From Azoarcus sp. (lineage in GTDB: Bacteria; Pseudomonadota; Gammaproteobacteria; Burkholderiales; Rhodocyclaceae), in NCBI GenBank assembly GCA_031285365.1, contig JAITWP010000142.1, positions 1 through 6,336 of the forward strand: DNA of 6,336 nt, in the 5' to 3' direction. The first letter of the stretch is position 1. Each line of letters starts with the position of its first letter. The notes under the pieces were generated by a model that saw only the letters and a list, made by a program, of their open reading frames with translations, had not been told where the DNA came from and did not search any database. Position numbers and translations under genes: made by a program. Positions 1 through 5,863 of this stretch are shown here, in pieces.

Positions 1-1
1 C

Positions 2-322
2 AGGGCCAGTTCGGCTGACCTCACTGCCGCGCGAGGCGGCGATCTTGGTTGGCTGAGTCCGGGCGATACTGTGCCCGAATTTGAAAATGCCATGAACGCG
101 CTTGCGCCGAATCAGGTCAGCGAGCCGATACGTACGCCTTTTGGCTGGCATCTCATCCAGGTACTTGAACGCAGAAAACAGGATGTGGGCGAGGAGCACC
201 AGCGAAACATCGCACGGAACATCCTGCGGCAACGCAAAGCTGAAGAAGCCTTTGACGACTGGTTGCGTCAATTGCGCGACGAAGCCTATGTCGAATACAA
301 ACTGGAAAACGCAGATGAATGA
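2..322 (+). CDS. surA: Periplasmic peptidyl-prolyl isomerase / chaperone SurA, C-terminal part (5' end outside window)
   Basis: SurA escorts unfolded outer-membrane proteins through the periplasm to the BAM complex. Only the last 106 codons are present. The frame is open from base 2 with no start in a plausible place, so the gene begins upstream. The visible part holds the end of a parvulin (PpiC-type) domain: the GGDLGW motif is followed by PGDTVPEF and then PFGWHLIQV, which is the usual spacing of the second parvulin repeat of SurA. After this comes a charged helical tail ending in WLRQLRDEAYVEYKL, typical of the SurA C-terminus that packs back on the N-terminal chaperone module. The signal peptide, N-terminal domain and first parvulin domain lie outside the window. 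The stop overlaps the start of pdxA by 8 nt. The surA-pdxA-rsmA order is common in proteobacteria and supports the assignment over a generic parvulin. Confidence 0.93.
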   Translation, partial: RASSADLTAARGGDLGWLSPGDTVPEFENAMNALAPNQVSEPIRTPFGWHLIQVLERRKQDVGEEHQRNIARNILRQRKAEEAFDDWLRQLRDEAYVEYKLENADE

Positions 323-1319
323 TGTCGATGAACAGCTCTTGCCTGTGTTGGCGGTAACGAGTGGGGAACCTTCCGGGATTGGGCCTGAACTGTGCGCGCG
401 CTTGCCCGAGCGTAAGTGGCCGGCGCATCTGGTGGTGATTGGTGATATTGAGTTGATCGAGGAGCGGCTGGAGCGCGCAGGCCGCGCCTTGGTGGTGCGT
501 CCCTGGCAGCCAGGCATGGCACCCGAAGCTGGGGTGTTTGATGTGCTCCACCGTCCGCTTGCCTGTCCTGCACTCACTGGTAAACCCAGCCCGAAAAACG
601 CCGCTTACGTGCTGAGTATCCTCGATAGCGCACTGGAAGGCTGCGTAAAAGGTGTGTTCGCCGCTATGGTGACGGCGCCGGTGCACAAGGGTGTGATTTG
701 CGATGCCGGGATACCTTTTTCCGGCCATACTGAATATCTTGCCGCCAAAACGCACACGCCGCAGGTCGTGATGATGCTGGTCGGCGGCGGTATGCGCGTG
801 GCGCTGGCGACCACGCATCTACCCTTGGCAGATGTACCGAAGGCGTTAACCCAGGATCGACTCGCGCACACGATCGAGATCCTCCATCGTGATCTCGATG
901 CCCGTTTCGGCCTGTCCAGGCCGCGCGTCCTGGTGGCCGGTTTCAACCCCCACGCGGGGGAGGGCGGGCACATCGGGCGCGAAGAGATCGACATCATCAT
1001 TCCGGTGCTCGAACGCCTGCGCGCAAAGGGGATGAACCTCATCGGGCCGCTGCCTGCCGATACCCTGTTTACGCCGCCTAAACTGCGGGAAGCCGATGCC
1101 GTGTTGGCGATGTACCACGATCAGGGTTTGCCGGTGCTCAAGCACACCAGCTTTGGCAGCGGAGTCAACGTCACATTGGGCTTGCCTATCATCCGGACTT
1201 CGGTCGATCACGGTACCGCGTTCGATCTGGCCGGTTCAGGGAAAGCCGATCCCGGCAGCCTGTTTGCGGCGGTCGAACTGGCCATCGATATGGCGAAGGC
1301 CAGGCAGCGGCGGGCATGA
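315..1319 (+). CDS. pdxA: 4-hydroxythreonine-4-phosphate dehydrogenase PdxA
   Basis: PdxA is a cytoplasmic, metal-dependent NAD(P)+ dehydrogenase. It oxidises 4-phosphohydroxy-L-threonine to an unstable ketone that PdxJ condenses into pyridoxine 5'-phosphate in the DXP-dependent vitamin B6 pathway. The protein is 334 residues, close to the usual ~330. It shows the N-terminal TSGEPSGIGPE motif, GHTEYLA around H138, and the three metal-binding histidines of the family: H168 in TTHLPL, H213 in NPHAGEGG and H268 in YHDQGLP. These are each two positions on from E. coli H166, H211 and H266. The C-terminal RTSVDHGTAFDLAG motif is also present. The frame is open back to an ATG at 102, but that extension lies over surA and looks unlike protein. 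The ATG at 315 gives the normal N-terminus (MNDVDEQLLPVLAVTSG) and has a weak GGA-type ribosome site at about 304. It overlaps surA by 8 nt and rsmA by 4 nt. Confidence 0.97.
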   Translation: MNDVDEQLLPVLAVTSGEPSGIGPELCARLPERKWPAHLVVIGDIELIEERLERAGRALVVRPWQPGMAPEAGVFDVLHRPLACPALTGKPSPKNAAYVLSILDSALEGCVKGVFAAMVTAPVHKGVICDAGIPFSGHTEYLAAKTHTPQVVMMLVGGGMRVALATTHLPLADVPKALTQDRLAHTIEILHRDLDARFGLSRPRVLVAGFNPHAGEGGHIGREEIDIIIPVLERLRAKGMNLIGPLPADTLFTPPKLREADAVLAMYHDQGLPVLKHTSFGSGVNVTLGLPIIRTSVDHGTAFDLAGSGKADPGSLFAAVELAIDMAKARQRRA

Positions 1320-2125
1320 AGTTCGGTGCGCGCACGGGCGGACACATCGCCCGCCGCCGCTTCGGGCAGAACTTTCTCACCGCCACCGGTGTCGTTACCC
1401 GCATTGTCGAGGCCATCCGACCTCGCCCGGGTGAAACCATGGTCGAAATCGGCCCTGGTCTTGGCGCGTTGACGCGGTCTTTGCTCGAACGTATCGGGCA
1501 TTTACATGTGGTCGAAATCGACCGTGACCTCATCGCTCACCTGCGCGAACATTTCGATCCCGGATGTCTGACGATTCACGAAGGTGATGCACTGGAATTC
1601 GATTTTGGCGCGTTATGCGCGGAAGAAAAATCTCCGCTACGTGTTGTGGGCAATCTGCCGTACAACATCTCGACTCCTCTGCTCTTTCACCTTGCCGGTT
1701 TTGCATCCCGGCTTCGCGATGGTCATTTCATGCTGCAAAAGGAAGTCGTGATGCGCATGGTGGCCGCACCGGGTACGGCGGAATATGGGCGTCTGTCGGT
1801 CATGCTGCAATATCGTTTCCGGATGGAACGCCTGTTTGATGTGCCTCCCGGCGCGTTTCGGCCTGCCCCCAAAGTGACATCGAGCATCGTACGCATGATT
1901 CCGTTGCCTGCCGAAACGCACGAGGCGCATGACGAAACCCGGTTCGCCCGCATCGTTGCTGCAGCTTTCGCACAACGCCGCAAGACCCTGAAAAATGCCC
2001 TGAGGGATTTTCTCGACGAAACCACCCTCGAAGCGCTCGGTTTCGATCCGGGATTGCGTGGCGAACGATTGTCGGTGGCCGATTTCGTGGTTATTGCGAA
2101 CAACTGCCCGGATACCCGTCAATGA
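1316..2125 (+). CDS. rsmA: 16S rRNA (adenine1518-N6/adenine1519-N6)-dimethyltransferase RsmA (KsgA)
   Basis: RsmA (KsgA) uses S-adenosylmethionine to dimethylate two adjacent adenines in the 3' terminal hairpin of 16S rRNA, a late checkpoint in 30S maturation. The 269-residue length is normal. Seen in order: the N-terminal RRRFGQNFL signature, the SAM-binding motif I VEIGPGLGALT at residues 43-53, an acidic VEID ending motif II, GDAL for motif III, and the catalytic NLPYN at residues 113-117, the same position as in E. coli. The family signature FRPAPKV follows, then a C-terminal helical domain containing FAQRRKTLKNAL. The ATG lies in an ATGA overlap with the pdxA stop, and another ATGA overlap joins it to queF. 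Expression is therefore probably coupled along the operon. The intact motif set makes an alternative such as an Erm-type 23S methylase unlikely. Confidence 0.97.
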   Translation: MKFGARTGGHIARRRFGQNFLTATGVVTRIVEAIRPRPGETMVEIGPGLGALTRSLLERIGHLHVVEIDRDLIAHLREHFDPGCLTIHEGDALEFDFGALCAEEKSPLRVVGNLPYNISTPLLFHLAGFASRLRDGHFMLQKEVVMRMVAAPGTAEYGRLSVMLQYRFRMERLFDVPPGAFRPAPKVTSSIVRMIPLPAETHEAHDETRFARIVAAAFAQRRKTLKNALRDFLDETTLEALGFDPGLRGERLSVADFVVIANNCPDTRQ

Positions 2126-2982
2126 AACCCTCCGGCCCGTTCGACGCTTCGCACTCCGCGCTGGGCAAGCAGGTTCTCTATCGAGACACCTATGCGCCCG
2201 AACTGTTGTTTCCAATCGCGCGGCAGGACCAGCGCAGCAAAATCGGTCTTCACGATAGTGCTCTGCCTTTCATAGGCGAAGACCTCTGGAATGCCTATGA
2301 ACTGTCCTGGCTCGATCCGCGCGGCAAACCGGTTGTGGCGCTGGCGCGTTTTCGTGTGCCGGCATCCAGTCCGAACCTGATCGAATCCAAGTCTCTCAAG
2401 CTCTATCTCAATGCCTTCAACCAGGAACGCATGTCCGGAGTCAACGCTGTGCACGCAACCATCGCAAATGATCTGTCGGCTATAGCCGGGGAAGCGGTGA
2501 GGGTGGAAATTCTGCCCCTGGACGGGCGCTTGATGCGCCGTATCAAAGATCCCGAAGGGTTTTGCCTCGATAGTCTGGATATTGATATCGACACCTACCG
2601 GCTTTGTCCCGATGTGCTGCGTACGAGCGGCGAGCGAGTGACGGAGACGCTTTATACGCATCTTCTGAAATCCAATTGCCCGGTTACAAGACAGCCCGAT
2701 TGGGGCATGCTGGCGGTACGCTATACCGGGCCGACGATTGAGCGCGCCGGGTTGTTGCGCTATATCGTATCCTTCCGCCAGCACGACGAATTCCACGAAC
2801 ATTGCGTTGAACGGATTTTCTGCGACATTTTGGAGCGTTGTAGACCGACTGATCTGGCGGTCTGTGCGCGTTATACGCGGCGTGGTGGGCTTGACATCAA
2901 TCCGTTCCGGGCAACTCCGCCGGAAAATGGAAGAGAAGGTTTTATTGACTGGAATGAGTTCGACAGCGAAATTCGGCAATAA
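2122..2982 (+). CDS. queF: NADPH-dependent 7-cyano-7-deazaguanine reductase QueF (long, two-domain type)
   Basis: QueF reduces the nitrile of preQ0 to the aminomethyl group of preQ1 using two NADPH. This is the last step before insertion into tRNA by Tgt on the way to queuosine. At 286 residues it is the long tunnelling-fold-pair form like the E. coli enzyme (about 282). Visible hallmarks are ESKSLKLYLNAFNQ starting at E88 (substrate pocket), SNCPVTRQPDW with the thioimide-forming Cys at C186 and the general acid at D193, the SFRQH...EFHEHCVERI segment with H225 and E226, and the C-terminal YTRRGGLDINPFR. The Cys-to-Asp spacing of 7 matches the family. The ATG overlaps the rsmA stop as ATGA. 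Linking a tRNA-modification enzyme to an rRNA methyltransferase operon makes functional sense but is not the commonest arrangement, since apaG or apaH often follows rsmA. Confidence 0.96.
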   Translation: MKPSGPFDASHSALGKQVLYRDTYAPELLFPIARQDQRSKIGLHDSALPFIGEDLWNAYELSWLDPRGKPVVALARFRVPASSPNLIESKSLKLYLNAFNQERMSGVNAVHATIANDLSAIAGEAVRVEILPLDGRLMRRIKDPEGFCLDSLDIDIDTYRLCPDVLRTSGERVTETLYTHLLKSNCPVTRQPDWGMLAVRYTGPTIERAGLLRYIVSFRQHDEFHEHCVERIFCDILERCRPTDLAVCARYTRRGGLDINPFRATPPENGREGFIDWNEFDSEIRQ

Positions 2983-3000
2983 AATGCCCGGAATTTCGCT
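2965..3000. terminator. Stem-loop at the convergent queF / response-regulator junction, possible bidirectional terminator
   Basis: An inverted repeat pairs AGCGAAATTC (2965-2974) with GAATTTCGCT (2991-3000), 10 of 10 bases. The pairing continues inward as GGCA (2975-2978) with TGCC (2985-2988) after a 2-nt bulge, leaving a 6-nt A-rich loop. It overlaps the last codons and stop of queF and ends 6 nt before the response-regulator stop, where a terminator shared by two convergent genes would be expected. No run of T follows on either strand, so it is not a standard intrinsic terminator. It may instead act as an mRNA 3'-end stabiliser, or need Rho. Confidence 0.45.
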
Positions 3001-3005
3001 TGCCC

Positions 3006-3635
3006 CTATTCCTTCAATACCGACAACAATTGTGCCAGTTCCACTGCTGAACGTACTTTCATCTTGTTGAAAATGTGTGAGCGGTGCGCTTCGACAGTGC
3101 GCATTGAAATCACTAATTGATTAGCTATAACCTTGTTATAGCGGCCTTCCAGGATTAAATCCATGACTTCGCGTTCGCGCGGTGTTAGGGAGGCAAGCCG
3201 TTCATCGACGGATTCGCGGGTGGCGCCGATGCGCCGTCGTTCGTCGCTGAGCTCAAAGGCGGCCATTACACGGTCGACGAGATCGTTGTGGTTGAACGGT
3301 TTTTCCACGAAATCGAAAGCGCCTTTCTTGAGGGCCTCGACTGCCATTTGAATGTCGCCATGCCCGGTGATGAAGATCACCGGCAATTGACAGTTGCTTT
3401 CGATCAATGTATCGAAACAGGCAAGGCCACTCATTCCATTGAGGCGGATGTCCAGAACGATACAGCCATACCACTCGGGTTGCCAGGTAGACAGGAAATC
3501 TTCTGCCGTTGTCCATGTCGTACATTCAATCCCGCGTGTACGCAACTGCCATGCGAGGGCATCACATATGGCTTCGTCGTCATCGATGATATGGGCTCTG
3601 TTTGCTGGAGATAGTGCGGTAGTCGTTGTAGTCAT
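3006..3635 (-). CDS. FixJ-family response regulator (receiver + LuxR-type helix-turn-helix)
   Basis: This is a cytoplasmic transcription regulator that is phosphorylated by a partner kinase, almost certainly the one encoded immediately upstream. The protein has 209 residues. The receiver domain (about 13-128) has the acidic pocket D19-D20, the phosphoacceptor D62 in VLDIRL, the switch residue T90 in FITGHGD and K112 in the EKPF motif. A short linker leads to a LuxR/NarL-type DNA-binding domain (about 147-205) with LTPREREV followed by a recognition region around SMRTVEAHRSHIFNKM. The KGAFDFVEKPF motif and overall length place it with FixJ/TtrR/TodT-type regulators rather than NarL. The ATG follows the kinase stop after 3 nt, with only a weak GAGTGA ribosome site, so translation is probably coupled. 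The target genes are not known from the sequence. The divergent ACT/paaK genes are the obvious candidates. Confidence 0.93.
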   Translation of the reverse strand: MTTTTTALSPANRAHIIDDDEAICDALAWQLRTRGIECTTWTTAEDFLSTWQPEWYGCIVLDIRLNGMSGLACFDTLIESNCQLPVIFITGHGDIQMAVEALKKGAFDFVEKPFNHNDLVDRVMAAFELSDERRRIGATRESVDERLASLTPREREVMDLILEGRYNKVIANQLVISMRTVEAHRSHIFNKMKVRSAVELAQLLSVLKE

Positions 3636-3638
3636 GTT

Positions 3639-5033
3639 TCACTCTGTATGTAACGGAATTGTACGTAATGTGAGCGTAAAAATAGTTCCTCCTGGCGGAT
3701 TGGGTTCAAATGTAAGATGCCCATGATGAAGTTCAAGAATCGTACGGCAAATGTTTAACCCCATCCCCATGCCTTTTCCTTTTGTGGTAAAGAAAGGTTC
3801 GAACAGATGGGACGCGATTTCTGCGGGAATGCCGCAGCCCCGATCGGCAATAGCCAAGGAGACGCCTCTGGCGGTCAGGTAGGAGGAAATAGTGATTTCC
3901 CGATTTTCCAGAGGGGTATCAACCATGGCATCAATAGCATTGCGTAACAGATTGATGATGACCTGTTCGATCATTTGAGAGTCGACGCTGACAAGAGGCA
4001 GGTTTCTCTGAAATTCACAAATGATGCGTGCTCCATGTTTGACGGCGCTGGTTTCAATCAGGGCAGTGGCTTCGCGCACGATGAAATTAATGTCGTTAGG
4101 GGCAAAATTGGGTTCGGCGCGACGCACGAAGGAATGGACTCGTCCGATGATGCCTGCTGCGCGTCGGGCCTGCCGGGCGATCTTGTGTTGCACGTCCTTC
4201 AATTCGGAGATATCGGCCTGATCCGAATCGAGCTGATTCAAGCAACCGGAGACGTAGCTGGAAATTGCGGCTAGGGGCTGGTTGAGTTCATGAGCCATCG
4301 TCGACGCCATCTCCCCCATCGTAATGAGCCGGGATGTGGCCTGTAATCGCTCATATTGGCGCAAGCTTTGTTCCCGGAGGCGTTTCTGTTCGGTAATGTC
4401 GATGACTGCACCCAGCCAGCCGACATATTGCCCAGCCGGGTCGATGAACGGGCTTTCGATGACGAGCGCTTCGAACAGCTCTCCGTTCTTGCGTTGCATG
4501 GAGACTTCCAGGCCGTTGCTCGGAACTTCTCCGTTCATGGCTCGGTTGAATTTCTCCAGATTACTTGCGGAGTACATGGGATTCCAGTAGGGAACCGAGG
4601 GAAAACATGTACCGATCAACTCTTCGCTGCTAAAGCCGGTCATGCGGCAAAAGGCCGGGCTCACGTAGGTGATGCGACCTTCATTGGTGCGGATACGCAA
4701 GCCGCCGGTGGACGAGGCTTCGAGTGCCTGACGGAATGTATTGGCTTGCTGCAGTGCAGCTTCTGCACTGATATGGTTTTCAAGTTGGCTGTGCATCTCC
4801 TGGTACAGTTTTTTCATGCCCAGGATGATAGCGAGTCCGACGATCGCAATTTCTCCGACTGCCAGAATGGAGATGGGAAACCATGCCGAGCCGCTGGGAG
4901 GAGGGATGGATGCGGCGAGCAGGGTGGAACCCAAGCTCGCCACGACCAACAACGCCAGCAGGATAAAAGATCTCCGTCCGGACCAGGGGGTGTGTCTGGT
5001 ATCAGGCAAGGGAGGTTTAGAGGAAGCTGGCAT
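3639..5033 (-). CDS. Membrane-anchored PAS-domain sensor histidine kinase, FixL/TtrS-like core
   Basis: This is the sensor kinase of the two-component pair and has 464 residues. Two hydrophobic segments (about 22-42 and 52-73) are separated by only about ten residues, so there is essentially no periplasmic domain. A probable coiled-coil linker (74-100) leads to one PAS domain (about 101-215) ending in the DITEQKRLREQ transition. The dimerisation domain carries the phosphorylated H248 in MAHELNQPL. The ATPase domain has the N-box NLLRNAIDAM (361-370, N365), the G1 box DRGCGIP (D397), the F-box FEPFFTTK and the glycine-rich GKGMGMGLNICR. All catalytic motifs are intact. The PAS segment contains no histidine, which excludes a FixL-type haem ligand; the signal is unknown. 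The chosen ATG lacks a convincing ribosome site, but a stop lies five codons upstream in the same frame, and later starts would cut into the first membrane segment. Confidence 0.92.
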   Translation of the reverse strand: MPASSKPPLPDTRHTPWSGRRSFILLALLVVASLGSTLLAASIPPPSGSAWFPISILAVGEIAIVGLAIILGMKKLYQEMHSQLENHISAEAALQQANTFRQALEASSTGGLRIRTNEGRITYVSPAFCRMTGFSSEELIGTCFPSVPYWNPMYSASNLEKFNRAMNGEVPSNGLEVSMQRKNGELFEALVIESPFIDPAGQYVGWLGAVIDITEQKRLREQSLRQYERLQATSRLITMGEMASTMAHELNQPLAAISSYVSGCLNQLDSDQADISELKDVQHKIARQARRAAGIIGRVHSFVRRAEPNFAPNDINFIVREATALIETSAVKHGARIICEFQRNLPLVSVDSQMIEQVIINLLRNAIDAMVDTPLENREITISSYLTARGVSLAIADRGCGIPAEIASHLFEPFFTTKGKGMGMGLNICRTILELHHGHLTFEPNPPGGTIFTLTLRTIPLHTE

Positions 5034-5045
5034 GAGTGGTGGAAC

Positions 5046-5240
5046 TTACTTGTATGAGGGGTGTGCAAGCCGGACGGGAGCCGGGTCGTTCAACTTTTGT
5101 TGAAAAGTCATGCTGGATGCTAGTCCGGTACGCTGAAATATGCCAAGGCAAAACGTCACATCATCCTGTGATATATGCAACAATGCTTTGTTGATTTCTT
5201 CGATCATGAATGGTAGAGGCCATGCTTGCCATATCTCCAT
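5046..5240 (-). CDS. Doubtful 64-residue open reading frame upstream of, and in frame with, the sensor kinase
   Basis: I do not recognise this product. It is a 64-codon frame on the minus strand whose TAA stop lies 12 nt before the kinase ATG. It is in the same reading frame as the kinase, so the two would be one open frame but for that stop. The translation contains a mixed, protein-like stretch (MIEEINKALLHISQDDV) and no signal peptide or membrane segment. No clear ribosome site precedes the ATG at 5240 or the in-frame ATG at 5207. It could be a small leader gene, a remnant of a longer kinase N-terminus, or chance. The kinase has its first membrane helix at residue 22, so it does not need an extension. 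Chance is the most likely explanation. Confidence 0.18.
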   Translation of the reverse strand: MEIWQAWPLPFMIEEINKALLHISQDDVTFCLGIFQRTGLASSMTFQQKLNDPAPVRLAHPSYK

Positions 5241-5391
5241 ACATTTCTAAGTAGGAAAAAACTAACACGAAAAGTACATTTTGTTCAATCCTCTGATTGC
5301 GGGCTTGAATGGAAAACAAGTACGAAAGATGGTTTTAAAGTATCATTATAGGCTGTTTGTGAAGTTATCCGTACGTCATTAATTCTGTGTC

Positions 5392-5396
5392 AGGAG
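5392..5396 (+). promoter_or_regulatory. Ribosome binding site of the ACT-domain gene
   Basis: AGGAG is a full-strength Shine-Dalgarno core. It lies 12 nt before the ATG at 5409, a few bases longer than ideal. No alternative ATG or GTG in the correct frame lies closer, so it supports the chosen start. Confidence 0.6.
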
Positions 5397-5408
5397 ATCG
5401 GTGCCATT

Positions 5409-5828
5409 ATGGCTGTTTCGCAAATCAGTGTTTTCCTGGAAAGCCGTCCGGGGCATTTGAAAAATATCCTCGATGCTTTCGAGATAATGGGAATCAATGT
5501 GCGCGGTTATTCGGCTTCCGATACGGGCGATTACGGGATTGCGCGTTTCATCCTGGATAAACCCGATGTTGCCCTCGATGTGCTGCGTGAGCGGGGCTGT
5601 GCCGCTACCCTGGCGCAAGTGTTGTGTATCCGCTTGCCCGATAAGCCGGGAGAACTGGCTCGTGTCATGGGAGTTATCGCAGAGGCAGGTATCAATGTGC
5701 TCTATAGCTACTCCCTGATTTCTACCATCATTGCAATTCATGTGGATGACACTGCTTCTGCAGAGGTGGCTTTGCAAAATCTACCAATCGAACTCGTTTC
5801 GCAAGACGAAATATCGAAAAGTATATGA
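5409..5828 (+). CDS. Tandem ACT-domain protein, probable amino acid-binding partner of PaaK
   Basis: This small cytoplasmic protein of 139 residues is made almost wholly of two ACT domains. The first (about 3-64) starts QISVFLESRPGHL and continues with a helix and GINVRGYS. The second (about 71-131) starts VLCIRLPDKPGELARV and continues with AEAGINVLYSYS. Each carries the Pro-Gly turn (P14-G15 and P80-G81) and the hydrophobic 'GIN' strand entry that normally shapes the amino acid-binding interface between ACT domains. There is no catalytic domain, so it is probably a ligand-sensing or allosteric subunit. Proteins of this layout are commonly encoded next to phenylacetate-CoA ligase and indolepyruvate:ferredoxin oxidoreductase genes. 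Here paaK follows directly, with the ACT stop overlapping the earliest in-frame ATGs of the next frame. The ligand, probably an aromatic or branched-chain amino acid, is inference. Confidence 0.88.
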   Translation: MAVSQISVFLESRPGHLKNILDAFEIMGINVRGYSASDTGDYGIARFILDKPDVALDVLRERGCAATLAQVLCIRLPDKPGELARVMGVIAEAGINVLYSYSLISTIIAIHVDDTASAEVALQNLPIELVSQDEISKSI

Positions 5829-5851
5829 TGCACATGCGAGTAATGAAATCT

Positions 5852-5856
5852 GGTGA
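5852..5856 (+). promoter_or_regulatory. Ribosome binding site that decides the paaK start
   Basis: GGTGA lies 7 nt before the ATG at 5864. In-frame ATGs at 5825, 5828, 5834 and 5843 are also open but have no comparable purine-rich site at a proper distance, and they would add a tail unlike the family N-terminus. This site favours 5864. Confidence 0.5.
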
Positions 5857-5863
5857 AACAGAG

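Larger units (their letters stand above)
5034..5408. promoter_or_regulatory. 375-nt divergent intergenic region between the sensor kinase and the ACT-domain gene
   Basis: Both flanking genes read outward from this stretch, so it should carry both promoters and any operator of the two-component system. The half nearer the ACT gene (about 5240-5350) is visibly richer in A+T than the coding DNA on either side. A TATCAT hexamer at 5341-5346 matches the -10 consensus in five of six bases and would give a leader of roughly 55 nt for the ACT gene. No good -35 hexamer stands 16-18 nt upstream of it, which would suit an activator-dependent promoter. On the minus strand TTGAAC (5283-5288) is a -35-like hexamer with only a poor -10 partner. 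Small inverted repeats are present at 5156-5171 and 5178-5193. I see no RNA gene or convincing protein gene here. The promoter placement is inference. Confidence 0.5.

Noticed and set aside
153..818. A 221-codon minus-strand open frame opposite surA/pdxA
   Set aside because: Its His- and Arg-rich translation is typical of an antisense shadow, and pdxA on the plus strand is intact.
947..960. GC-rich hairpin CCCCC-ACGC-GGGGG inside pdxA
   Set aside because: The bases encode the conserved NPHAGEGG metal-binding motif, so the symmetry is explained by the codons.
2119..2979. A 286-codon minus-strand open frame lying exactly opposite queF
   Set aside because: The plus strand encodes an intact QueF with all catalytic residues. 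The antisense frame has no recognisable motifs and exists because of codon-phase complementarity.
4356..5057. A 233-codon plus-strand open frame opposite the sensor kinase N-terminal half
   Set aside because: It lies antisense to the PAS and membrane segments of a clear histidine kinase, and its translation shows no domain pattern.
5156..5171. TCACA-N6-TGTGA inverted repeat resembling a CRP site
   Set aside because: The half-sites are in the opposite order to the CRP consensus (TGTGA-N6-TCACA) and the arms are only 5 bp, so chance is likely.
5178..5193. CAACAA-TGCT-TTGTTG short perfect inverted repeat upstream of the kinase
   Set aside because: Six A/T-weighted pairs are too weak to call a terminator or a named operator. 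It is mentioned only as part of the intergenic region.
5274..5374. Repeated GTAC tetramers (5274, 5320, 5371) as a possible operator array
   Set aside because: The spacing is irregular, the flanks are not conserved, and several copies of a 4-mer are expected by chance in this length.
5357..5385. TTGTGA-N17-TAATTC as a sigma-70 promoter for the ACT gene
   Set aside because: The -10 hexamer matches poorly and transcription would start on top of the ribosome binding site.
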